From Nectonema munidae (lineage: Eukaryota; Nematomorpha; Nectonematoida; Nectonematidae), in contig JAUIRK010000926.1 of NCBI GenBank assembly GCA_030549495.1, positions 857,501-921,500 on the forward strand: a stretch of DNA of 64,000 bases, in the 5' to 3' direction. This document shows, one piece after another, positions 36,431 through 47,129 of the stretch (position 1 is the first letter of the stretch; every line of letters starts with the position of its first letter). The notes below the pieces were generated by a model, which did no database searches, was not told the DNA's origin, and was given only the letters and a program-made list of their open reading frames with translations. The position numbers and the translations under genes were made by a program.

Positions 36431-37749
36431 TCAGTTCTGTAAAAATTTTTTTAGAAATTTTTTAAAAGAATTTAATAATAATTAATAAAAATTTTAATTA
36501 GAAATTTTTGTAAACAATTTTTAGAACTAAAAGCAATTGAATTAGTAATGTACGCCTGAAAATCAGCTCTGTAAAATTTTTTCAAAAAATCTCTGTATAT
36601 TAGGTATATAGTAAAAATATATTTTTTTGTATATTTTGGCTTATAATACTTTCTACAATGATCTTGAGTATGAAATATTTATTTAAAAAAACAAAAAGTA
36701 TTATAAAATCTTTTATAAATGTGTATGAGAGAAGGAACCAAGTTGAAAACTAATTTAAAAGAGAACATGTGATCCAAAAAAATAATTAAAAAAATATGTA
36801 TCTTGACTAAATGGAAGATCTACCATGTTCTAATGAACTAGGAAGTGGTTTAATTATATAATATTAGGTGCTTTAAAAAGGGCTTAAAACTCTGTTTGTT
36901 TCAGTACAGCTTTCACTTCTATATGGAAGTTGTTTTTTTGTTCTTTACATTTCATTTTTTTTTAAATAAACTTCTTCTTCTTCTTATTCTTCTTTAAAAA
37001 GGATTTTGACTGTGAAAAAGAAGTTACTCTTTTACAAATGAAAAATATTTAAATCTATAGCTTATCATCTAGGATTACAGTTAACATTTAGCTAAGATGG
37101 GTAGGAAATCTGAAAATTTAGAATAGGTCAGATTTATCAAAAATGGCACAGATGCCAATATGTGAGAATTTAGTCACTATCAAGATATTTTTAATTTAAA
37201 TTAAATTTGCCCATCTTTTTCCTTTTGCGTCAAAGAGATAATTTTTTAGATGAAGAACGTGGACAACTTTTTGTAATTGAACAATGAACATCACGAATGA
37301 TTCATCCGAAAAAAACCTTTGAAATGAGATTGGTTGACAAATATTCAGGCCTGATAATAAAATACACGATACTGATAAAGTCTAAGTTCATCAAGAAGAT
37401 TCTTTAATAATGCTTTGAGAGAGGAAAAAAGTCATTTTATCCTTATAAAAAATTTTTCGAACACACATTGAAGAATATAAATTTCTAATGAAAAAAGAGC
37501 TACCAAGAAAGGATCATCATAGAATGAATAGCAAAATTACATACTGTAAATTATAATATGACGTGGAGACTACGAGCCGATAACGAATTTGTAGCCAAAA
37601 AGATGGAGGTCCTATCGAGTTACATAAGTTACTGTAGAATTAAATATTTTGAGTGAATTAAACACCTAAAATTGGTTTATTAAATAAATTAAGAAAATAA
37701 TTACCAGAGAAATACTGCAAGTAGAAGTTATTTTTATGTTTATATATTT

Positions 37750-38500
37750 GACATTGATTTACAGGTTTAATCCATTTTGACAGGTTTTATTGATTTCATA
37801 AAAAATGAACATCACCATTAAATTCTGCATACTTAAAATGTATAAAAAACTTTTTATAAGAATAAAAATTTTAATTTTGACATGGGCTGTCATATTTGAA
37901 TTATTTTGTCAGGTTTGACTAAAACTTTATATAATTATTCGGATAAGATGTTTCTTTTTTGGATAAATCAATTTTTTGACAGTTTTGATTGATTTTCATT
38001 AAAAAAATGAATATCACCACTGAATTACGCATGCTTAAAATTGGGTATATATGCGTAAAAAACTTTATATTATTACTTAGATAAAAAGTTTCTTTTTAAG
38101 ATGAGCTGTCATATATAAATCAATGCTTTAATAACTTTAATTAATTTTTATAAAAAAAATGAATAAAACCGCTGAATTCAGCATGCTTGAAAATGGGTGT
38201 ATATGTAAAAAACATTATATAATTATTTAGATAAAAAGTTCCTTTTTGAAATGAGCTGTCACATTTAGATCAATTTTTTGACAGGTTTGATTGATTTTAA
38301 TAAAAAATGAATATTACCACTGAATTCAGCTTACTTGAAAATGGGTATGTGTAAAAAACTTTATATAATTATTTAGATAAAAAGTTCCTTTTTGAAATAA
38401 GCTGTCAAATATAAATCAATTTTTTGACAGGTTTGACTGATTTTGATAAAAAATGGACATCACCACTGAATTCAGCATAGTTGAAATATATATGTAACAT
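37750..38500 (+). repeat. second tandem array, about 146-196 bp unit
   Basis: The landmarks TTTTTGACAGGTTTGATTGA and CACTGAATTCAGCATGCTTG recur at about 37779, 37975, 38133, 38279 and 38424. The last units are spaced about 146 bp apart, and units contain GAGCTGTCAYATWTAAATCA. The unit sequence differs from the first array. Confidence 0.8.
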
Positions 38501-40378
38501 TAAAAATATTTATAAAAACTTATTAATATCTGAGAAAAATAGGGGGTGCACTTTACACCGCCCAGCACTTGAGCGGAGAAATTTAGCCCAGCACTAATAG
38601 GGTTAAGATGATAATGATGAACTTAAAGGATATCTAAGAAGATCAATAAAATTTCACATCTCCACAAGTCCAAGAAGAAATAATACAAATATTCAGTAAT
38701 GATATTGTAACAACTATTGCTGCGGAAGTTGTAAAAATGGGCCTTTTGGAATTATGCTTGACGGGACGCAAGATTTTACTGGAGTTGAGCACGAAGTTGT
38801 TTGCTTTCGGCATGTTGACAAAAACCTTGATGATTATGAAAAATTTGTTGGAATTTATGCTTTACCATGTGCATCAGGGGAAGGGATTTCAATGATGATT
38901 TTTGATGTTATCACTCGCTTGTCACTCTCAAATGCTAATTTAATAGCTCAGACGTATGATGGGGCAGCCAATATGAAAGAACATGTATCTAAACTGATTG
39001 TGCAACATGCAGTTTCTACTAACCCTGATATTCGAGATGCCATACAATGGGTTCATGAGCTAGGTGTTGTATTCAAGAGATCTAGAAAGTTTAAGGTAAT
39101 CATAAACTTTATACTACATATATATTTTATATATTTTATTTCCATTTCTTCAATTATTCTATAATATTTCAATGGCTAAATAAATTATCTGATTCAGAGT
39201 CTCTTCAAATCTATTGCACACGATAGTTTTTCTAATGAGCAGCCAATAAACCCTTTCACAATTCGCCCTCTCTGTCCAACTCGTTGGCTCTGTAGGTTGT
39301 CTGCAATTTTGTCAGTTAAAAATAATTATGAAAGTCTTTTTCAAAGATTCAGAGAAATCGCACTTTTGGATCCACGGTGGTACAGGCGAATAGTCTTCTT
39401 GATCGCTTTTTAAAAGGAAAAATGTATCTTAGTCTAGAGATGGTGAACAAATCAATTACTGCACTTGAACAGCTAAATCGATCTTGTCAATCTCGATATG
39501 CTGTTGTCTCATGTATAGGTTCTTAAATAGATAATATTTGAAAATAAAAAATCTTTTTTAACAGGAAGCAGTTAGAATAACGACTGAACAGAAGTATGTT
39601 TGGAGAACAGAAGAAGAATTTCATGGATTGTATGAAAAAGCAGTTTTGAAAGTGAATGAGCTTGGCTTGGACTCGCTAACTGTTCCAAGAAAAAAGACAC
39701 TAAAACGATTCATAGCTGCTTTTGGGGAATAAATCCAATCAACCCAGAACAACATTTTAGAAAGCCATACTTCACATTTATTGATGCAATTATTTGAATA
39801 ATAAACGAGATGCACAATATATCAAAGCATGATCTTGCAACCTATAAAGTTCTTGAAGATATGCTAATTTCGTGTAAAATTATGAATGAAAAACTAATGA
39901 AAGGTTATCCAGAAATACAAAAAAGTGGGCTAACAGTACAGCTAGCCATGTTTCAACAAACAACTAAAGCAAATAACTTACATCAAGCAAGAGAGGCGTA
40001 CAAAGACATGATATCAGAAGTTCGCAAACTGTTTCCGCAAGTAGATGCTCATAAAGTTGCTTCTTGTATGCCCAGTAACATGAAACGGATGCGAACGTAG
40101 CTTCTCTAGTTAAAGAAGACTAAAAACATGGCTAAGAAGTACCATAAGTCAGAAAAGGCTGAATGATGTAGCCGTCTGTAAGAGCCATCATGTTTTGTTG
40201 GATAATATATTCCTTGAATCTCTTTCCAAGGAGTTTGATGGCAGAAACAAGAAGATCATGTAGATCTACTTTTCATTTTTTAAATAAAGCTGTAAACAAA
40301 TAGTATACCATAAATCATATAACATCCCCCCCCCCCCCCTCTCAGGTATAAAAACGTGTCTACGCCTCTGATTGAGTT

Positions 40379-41699
40379 ATTTTACTAAAAGATTGAACTT
40401 ACTATAGATATTATAAATTTCGATAGGTTTAGTAATCAACAAAACCTGAAAATCTAAAAAAAAAATTGAATTAGTAAACCAAAATAAAATGTAATTATTG
40501 GCGAAAATTAAGACAAATCTAAATTTTGATTAAAAATAATAAGCGGTGAAAGAGAAAAAAATGTCAATTTAAACAAAAATTCAAAAAAACATCTAAAAAA
40601 TATTCACTTTTTTTAGTTAACATTGAAAAAATGTGGTATATATATTTTTTGTCATTTTAATTATAAATAACAGTGTAAATTAAGTTACTTTATAAAATTA
40701 TCAAAATATAGGATTTATTAGTTGAAACATGGAATATTAACGCCATCTAAATACAAAAATTCCAAAAAAATTTTTTATTTAATTTACTTAACATAACATA
40801 ATTTATTAAGCAAAAAAAAGGGTTAATTTGCGTGTAAAGATCTCAATACAAATTAAAAAAAAACTAAATATAAGTTTTAGTTTTTTTAGTTTTTTTTTAT
40901 TTAAGAAACATAAAAAAATATAAGGAAATTCTCTATTTGAAAAGAATCTTTACTTACTATTATTATTTCGTATACCTTTTTTATTAGCAATGGTAACTTT
41001 ATATCTAGTAAAAATGAACTCTACCACTTTTTTACTATATTAATATTACTAGTTTTTTTCAGTTGGCATTGTTAAAATCACGATTATTTTTTTTAATTTG
41101 CTATAATTGAAAAATTGATAAGTTTTAATTTTTTTGGAATTTAGATTTATAATAATTAGCAAATTTGACTATTAAATTCGAATACAATCACGTGTATGTT
41201 TACTTTATTTGTGAATGTTACAATTCAATTAATAAAAAACCCAAAATCCTAATCTATTTTAAAGGTTTACTATAAAAGAGAGTAAAGTTAACTAAAATCT
41301 TTTCTATGCTTACATCTGATTAAAATTTGCTACACAATAAATATTATTCAAAATTTTGATCCTTAAAGTTCCCCAAATATTCTTGATTTTACCCTGTGGG
41401 GCACTACAGTAATATTCTGGAGAGCCAGACAATTTCCTTTGATGATGGAGAGAGGCAGGGTGGCATAGGAATTTATGACTTTTTTAAGCTTTTTGAATTA
41501 TAAAAATACATACTGTAGATCGCCATCTGAAATATTATCTAATGAATTTGAAAAAATTATATAACAAAAATTTATTGTATTTATTGAAAAAGCAGATCAA
41601 ACTGGTTACCAACTCAGATTTATGAAACATTTGGGGAGGGGGGGGGGGGCATTATATGCAAAAATTGATTTATGTTGGAAGAAGAACGTCTTCAATGGA
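40379..41699. other. AT-rich stretch, no gene recognised
   Basis: Low-complexity AT-rich sequence. A G-run at about 41636-41649 precedes the next repeat. Confidence 0.5.
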
Positions 41700-42197
41700 T
41701 TCGATCTTACATATTTCGGCGTACGTTTTTACCGGGACGTTTCCGGTTCTAAAAATTTGGGAACCGTCTCGGAACCGAAAAGTATTCCCAGTTCCGAGAA
41801 TAACTTAGTTGTAATTTATTTATTTCATTATGCAATTCTTTGCATAAAACTTTACTGCACTTCATTCATATAAAATCTTTTTTTCATTGTCATCTCATTT
41901 TATGGTAAACGGAGAAAAGTGTGCAAACGACAAAAGAGTTTATTTTTCTTTTTTTCTCTCTGCTGCACACTTTTGTCGTTTGCACACTTTTCTCTAGAAC
42001 CATTTTAATGATAATGATATAGAAAGAAAAAGTGTACATCTGTTTATAATAAATTAAAAACGTCAATTGCATTGCATCTTTTTGCTGTCTATATATCTCC
42101 TTAAGGAACCGTTTGGGACCGGGATTTCCCGGTTTTATAAGTTTTTTTTCGGTATCCGTACCGGTTGCTAATTTTCGATACTTATGCAAACCCTACT
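41700..42197. mobile_element. probable non-autonomous hAT-like repeat
   Basis: The flanks are rich in the words GGAACCG, CCGGTT and CCGGGA in both orientations (41735-41800 and 42105-42170). The right edge GATACTTATGCAAACCCTAC read backwards (GTAGGGTTTGCATAAGTATC) looks like a hAT terminus. A matching left edge was not found. The centre holds a perfect hairpin (next entry). Confidence 0.4.
41912..41994. repeat. perfect 25-bp inverted repeat (hairpin)
   Basis: The left arm 41912-41936 starts GAGAAAAGTGTGCAAACGAC, and the right arm 41970-41994 is its exact reverse complement, with a 33-nt loop of mostly pyrimidines. If transcribed it would form a strong stem. Confidence 0.9.
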
Positions 42198-43257
42198 TTT
42201 TACTAATAAATGTTCAACTTGTTGGCGTATAAAACGACATTGTTAACACTTGACAGCTCCTGATATCCCTATATTTGTGATTAATTTAAAATTACGTGAA
42301 AACGCTTATATTTTATGTACAATTTGCTGTTTTTGAGTTAATTTTCAATCATGATTGATATACTTATAATAATATACTATAAAATTCCAAGTGTAAGCAG
42401 AAGGCGTATTAGCTGCCCCTTTTCAAATATATTGAAGTAAATTTTTACACTATGAATGGGTTGGCCTTTTTCACGCTCTAATATTATACAAAATTATTGC
42501 AATGTTTTGTTTATGGATGAAATAGCTTGCTATATAAATGAGAAGGTAAACAATTGTAGGAGTAGCGCTCCATTAGATTCAATAATAATGGAAAACTTTG
42601 TCACAAATAATATAATTGGGATAATTATACAAGTAAAGGAGGTAAGGAACTTCTAATTATTTTTTTTTCTCTGAAGTTTTACCCTGTCATCTTCCTCTTT
42701 TCTTTGAATATACCATTTTGCATAGTTTTTGTGTTTTAGAATAGAGATGTAGCGGATGTGAAATTTTTAGTGAAATTTGACATCCTATAGTGGATGCGGA
42801 CGCTGATATCATAATCGTTGTTCTAGCTAAACGCAAGTTTTGTACCTCTTAAAAATTTAGAGAGAAGATGTCAATGCAAATGTGTTATCATAAAGAAATA
42901 CTTATCATAAAAATTTTGGATAAATGAAAAATTTAAAAATTGAGGATGGGGATGTTATTGCGGATGTTGAAACTTAAATGATCTGCGATGAGGCTCAAAA
43001 ATCTTTAAGCTAAATTTTGAAAACGTTTGGTATTTGTTTCGGCGAGGATAACAATATTCCAAAAATGTAAGAAAAATAAATAGAAATGAAGGAGCATAGT
43101 CGATTACTAAAAAAATTGGCGATTGTTGATTATGAAAATTGTAATGGTTTTGAAGAGTGTGATGTTGAATATGAAAAGGTTTTTAGTCGCATAAGCTGAA
43201 CATAGTATTTATTTCCAGGTCAACATTGTAGCATTTTTACACTTATAAGCTGCATGC
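42198..43257. other. AT-rich stretch, no gene recognised
   Basis: An open frame at 42456-42656 (66 codons) has no recognised relative. GCGGATG-type words recur at 42750-43000 but form no regular repeat. Confidence 0.45.
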
Positions 43258-43660
43258 AGTTTATAACATAACATAACATAAGTGCAATGTAAAGAGGCTA
43301 AGCGCCTATGTAAATTGCATCAAATATAATACAAATAAAATAGAAATCAATCAAATAATGAGATATATTTTATCTTTCCAAAAATCATCAAGCTTTCTTT
43401 CGAAAATATTTATATTCAAGGAATCAACAACTTCATTTGGCAAACCATTCCGCTGTTTATATGCTTTTTGTGTTAAATAATGTTGTCTATAATTACTTTG
43501 GTAAGAATCCGATTTAAATTTCAGGGAATGTGATCTGGAAATTCTTTTTCAGTAACCAGGCAATACATTCTCGTCAATGAGATTAATTTTCTCCAATCTT
43601 CTAATGTAACATAAACTTTTCATTCCTTTCAATTGTTTTGTAAATACTTTATACTCATAC
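43258..43660 (-). mobile_element. CR1/Jockey-like LINE 3' end, 5'-truncated
   Basis: This is the reverse complement of the 3' end of the LINE at 6478-7468. The minus strand shows the same C-terminal WN-LPNEVVDSLNINIFERK region, 3' UTR and (TTATG)n tail (ACATAACATAACATAA on the plus strand at about 43265-43280). It is closely similar to that copy over about 330 bp. The 5' break is near 43660. Confidence 0.85.
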
Positions 43661-43818
43661 TCGGGATTTTACAGTAATTTGTTATATTATTAAAAAAAGT
43701 ACAAAAATTCAGCTTATTTCAATCAAGTCTGAGAGGGGCCAAGAGACTAATGTTTGTTTCAAGAGAGGAAAGGTATGACTCTAGAACACCTCGGTTAAGT
43801 AGATATCACTTTTTTTAA

Positions 43819-43947
43819 CCGGTTAACGAACAGAGTCCACTATAGTTGACTTTATTAAAATATGATCGTCAGCGTTTATAAATAATTTTCAATACAAATG
43901 GTCTTCTTTATATTAATTATCGTCTTAATATTCTGGGTGTTAAGCGA
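43819..43947 (-). mobile_element. TTAA-flanked MITE, family B (copy 3, reversed, diverged)
   Basis: TTAA lies at 43815-43818 and 43948-43951. The left end is CCGGTTAACGAACAGAGTCC and the interior has ATCGTCAGCGTTTATAAAT. It is more diverged than the copies at 6.2, 28.1 and 45.0 kb. Confidence 0.7.
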
Positions 43948-44021
43948 TTAAATTGAAATGGAAACTCTCAATTTTATTACTTTTTTTAATTTTTTGAATA
44001 ATTTTATGTACGTTATTAGAG

Positions 44022-44171
44022 CAGGGAGCGTAGCCAGAGGGGGAGCAAGGGGGTAGTGCCCTCCCCCCCCCCCCAAATACCTTTTCTGCCCCCCCCCCCC
44101 CCAAATAATTTTATTTCCAATATGCTTGCCCCCTAAATTCCTTGCATGCCCCCCCAACTTCTACGCCACTG
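44022..44171. mobile_element. 150-bp hAT MITE with perfect 8-bp TSD
   Basis: TATTAGAG is duplicated at 44014-44021 and 44172-44179. The ends are CAGGGAGCGTAGCCAGAGGG and CTTCTACGCCACTG, the same CAGnGnGCGTAGCC-type TIR as the 34.07-40.37 kb hAT, with C runs just inside. It is likely a non-autonomous derivative of that family. Confidence 0.85.
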
Positions 44172-44820
44172 TATTAGAGTGTTCCTAAAATAAAGAAAAA
44201 ACTTTTTTTGACATTTACTTTTTTCTATTTTCAAATAATATATTTAAACATTTGAAACTGAAAGAAATATTTTAAATATTTTTTTCAATTAGATGTAGAT
44301 TAGAGCTTATAGATGAGTTTTCACTTATTTTTGTATAAAAATTATAACATATTATTTTTTGGTATCTTGAAAATCATTTATAGTTAGAAAAATTGATTCG
44401 TTTTCAGTAATAATTAAATTTATAAATTTATGAAATTTATTATAAAATATAAATTGAGAAAAATTACAAAAATCAATAAAATTTACTAATCTACATCTTA
44501 TTCAAAAAAATGTTTACAATATTTTATTTTAGTTTCAAATGCTTACATACAACATTTGGAACTAAAAATTAATGAGTATCAAAAAAAGATTTTTCTTTTG
44601 ATTCATTAAACCAACACAACTTTTGGATTTTAGCATATTATCAGAAAGGATAAAACTTTGGAAGTGTAAATGTTATGACTAACATGAAAATATTAAAGAT
44701 TGAATCATAAAGATAAAAATAGAGTTGCAAAACTTACCACGAGTAAAAAAGTTAAGAATATAAATGTTGAATTGCAAGAAAGAGTTATTTTGTTTCTGTA
44801 ATAGTTTTTTTTTAAATTAA

Positions 44821-45065
44821 CCCATTTACAGCCAATGATCCTATTTTGAAACATAAGTAATTTCATCTTTGTCTATTTTTTTCAACGACTTTGAATATAA
44901 ATCGTCTGCGTTTTTTTAGATATCGTCTGCTTAAACGGCCAGAATAATCAGACGATATCTAATGTAAAGCAGAAGATTTGTATTAAAGAGCTTTGATAAA
45001 CGCAGACGATTTTATTTTTGTAAAGTCGACTATAGTCGACATGGGCGTTAACGGGTTAAAATGGG
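44821..45065 (+). mobile_element. TTAA MITE family A (copy 4) carrying a nested family-B copy
   Basis: The outer TTAA copies lie at 44817-44820 and 45066-45069. The left part (CCCATTTACAGCC...GATATCGTCTGC) and the last bases (AATGGG) are family A. Confidence 0.8.
44935..45055 (+). mobile_element. TTAA MITE family B (copy 4), nested in family A
   Basis: Between TTAA at 44931-44934 and 45056-45059 lies a family-B copy (CCAGAATAATCAGACGATAT to GCGTTAACGGG). It used the internal TTAA of family A as its target. About 11 bp of A and the first bases of B are missing at the left junction. Confidence 0.8.
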
Positions 45066-45069
45066 TTAA

Positions 45070-47129
45070 TTAACTCCCATATTCCGTTTAAAGGTAACTT
45101 TTTTCTTTTTGAGAATAAACATGGAAATAATGAGTAAATCGCTAAAAATTTTGTAAATATAAAATTGAATAATAATTTCAATTTATTCAATCAAAAAATA
45201 TGAAGATATTAAAACCAAAATCTTTAAACTTACGCAACTATACTCACTCCCTTAACAACAATACAAAAATTATAAACTACTTTTTTGATTCAACATTGAA
45301 AATCTCAAAAGATTCTCACAAATACAATTCACTGCTTATATATGATATACAAGTATAGTATTGCCAATCTCCTTTAAAATACAAGCTATGTTAATTTTAT
45401 ATTCTTTATATTTACCATAAAAATAAACTATGTAATACTTTAGTCATAATATTTACTTAGATCAGTTTTCTCAATTGTGGGTGTATTGCACATTTCTGAG
45501 CAAAGATGGAATTTAGGTGGGTTATTTATTGAGAACTATTTCAGAATTGTATAAACAAATATTCAAATATGTTTTCAAAAGTTACTCTTTACATATGAAT
45601 TTAATGTATTCAGGATTTCAATTGAAGCGGAATTTTTTTGCTCATTAATTTCAGATGAAAGATCACTTATTGTTCAGAAGTAAGGATTTATTTGTAGTCA
45701 AAATAGTAGAATGGGTGATAAATCCTTTTTTGTCTCCATAAATAAAAAAGTTTGTATATTTAAAAAGTGGTAATGGATAGGACCAAATCATTGAATTTAG
45801 GCCTAACTTTGCAGGCGAATTGTCTCAAAGAGTTAAAATAAAGTAATTTTAAGTCACTAGTCTCCGAAACGTCAAAAGGATGGAGACTTGCGACGAGCTC
45901 TCAATGATATATTATTACTGCAATACAAAGATTTTTCTCTTTATTTGATTTGGTACTCTTTTAAGTCTATTTTTGATATCTTTGTAAGTCAATTTTGACT
46001 GCCTTCCTCGACCTTTAAAATAGTAAACTCGCAAAGTGAAGATATATACATATATTTATATACATAGCAAAACCTCATTAAAAAACTAAAGTAAACTATT
46101 TAACAATTATAATATTTTTAAGAGAGAAAGTATCAAAAAAATTTTGATCTAACTTTATAACTCACAAATTTATTTAGAGTATGCAACTAGTTCATTTTAT
46201 CTCTTCACTAAACTCAATCCTTCTCTAAGCAATAAATATTCAATAAAATCAAGCAAGCATCATTTTTCAATTGGAATGAAATGAAGATGTCGTAATTGTC
46301 TTAGTTTGATATTAATAAACAACTTACTTTCTCTAACTCTCATCCGAAAAGATGAAAGTATGAAAAACTATGAACTTAGAAGCATTGAGTGAATCAATGA
46401 TAGAAGTTTGGTTGATAAGAAAGGCCAATCGATGAAAACAAAATTAAAGTGTATTTAGGGTTACAGAAGAGAAGTATTGATTTATTTTTTTAGATGAATT
46501 GAAAACAAAATCATTTCCATCTCCTCAAAAATTGATTAGGTAATTAAAAATTTGTAAGCATATTAAAACAAGAGATAAAAAATTGTCCAATTTTCTATAA
46601 TATTAACAAAATATACAAAGTATCTATAATTTGAAAGTTATTTTCATCAATTTCTGGGCCGATTTGTTACAATTCCTTAATATTAGAAATTGGTATAAAA
46701 TGATATTATAAATGATGCAGTACGTAAAGGCATAAATTAATAAATAATTCTGAAAAGAAGAATGGAAGTTGGGATTACTGTTTGATTTAAAAATGTAAAA
46801 ATAATGATTGACAAAAAATGGAAATAAGTTTTTTTGTAAAAAAACTTATTTCAGTAGACCATATCATGCGTTATAAAATTTATGTAAGGATGATGTGTCT
46901 TTACAATTTTTAAAGAAAAATAAATCATAAGAAAAAAAAATTATAATCTATATAACAAATGTTTATTTCTGACATTAAAATTGAAATAAAAATGTAAAAA
47001 GCTTCAAATTGAAAAGATATTTCAAAAAGCACAATTGGCCAAGATTTTGATGAAAAATCTAGATAACGCATTAATACACTCATTTACATATAAAATATGT
47101 ACATTACTTTTATTATATACACAATCTAT
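45070..47129. other. AT-rich stretch, no gene recognised
   Basis: No gene or TIR was found. A near-perfect palindrome of 15-bp arms with a 2-nt centre lies at 46821-46852 (GAAATAAGTTTTTTT then GT then its complement). Confidence 0.5.

Larger units (their letters stand above)
35028..38602. mobile_element. 3.6-kb TTAA-flanked piggyBac-like non-autonomous element
   Basis: The element is bounded by TTAA at 35024-35027 and 38603-38606 and has perfect 11-bp TIRs, CCCTATTAGTG and CACTAATAGGG. Both ends then continue into related TGGG phrases. It sits inside the hAT transposase gene and splits it. No transposase was found inside. The interior is mainly two tandem arrays (about 35300-36430 and 37750-38500) and a CTT-tailed LINE-like 3' end near 36885-37000. 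CCC/GGG termini with TTAA duplications indicate piggyBac mobilisation (family knowledge); the large satellite-filled interior is unusual. Confidence 0.85.
34541..40260 (+). pseudogene. hAT transposase, TTF finger and ERSFS dimer motif
   Basis: N-terminal part (34590-35023): a TTF-type zinc-finger-like region (FQEKWYQKY near 34650; a degraded F..W..A/H..S..H segment to 34850), then the open piece MASTSLKPQEKRGWNALKQV (34844 onward). The 3.6-kb TTAA element follows. C-terminal part from 38607: EEIIQIFSNDIVTTIAAEVV (about 38668-38728), then MLDGTQDFTGVEHEVVCFRH (38754 onward) with the first catalytic Asp region, and LIAQTYDGAANMKEHVS (about 38940-38990) with the second. PTRWLCRLSAI follows near 39272, then FHGLYEKAVLKVNELGLDSL (about 39620-39680). 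HNISKHDLATYKVLEDML starts at 39812, and the hAT dimerisation motif ERSFS lies near 40092-40106. Several frame changes and stops occur after 39164. The domain order is that of ZMYM1-like proteins (TTF finger, DUF4371, hAT C-terminus). Confidence 0.8.
34073..40370 (+). mobile_element. hAT transposon (ZMYM1-like) with perfect 8-bp TSD
   Basis: ATTGAGTT is duplicated exactly at 34065-34072 and 40371-40378. The left end is CAGGGGCGTAGTCACATGG and the right end GTGTCTACGCCTCTG, an imperfect TIR of the CAGnGGCGTAGnC type, each followed inward by a long C run (about 34111-34123 and 40326-40339). An 8-bp duplication plus this terminus defines hAT. The 6.3-kb length is inflated by a 3575-bp insertion (35028-38602); without it the element is about 2.7 kb, normal for the superfamily. 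The coding parts on both sides belong together. Confidence 0.9.
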
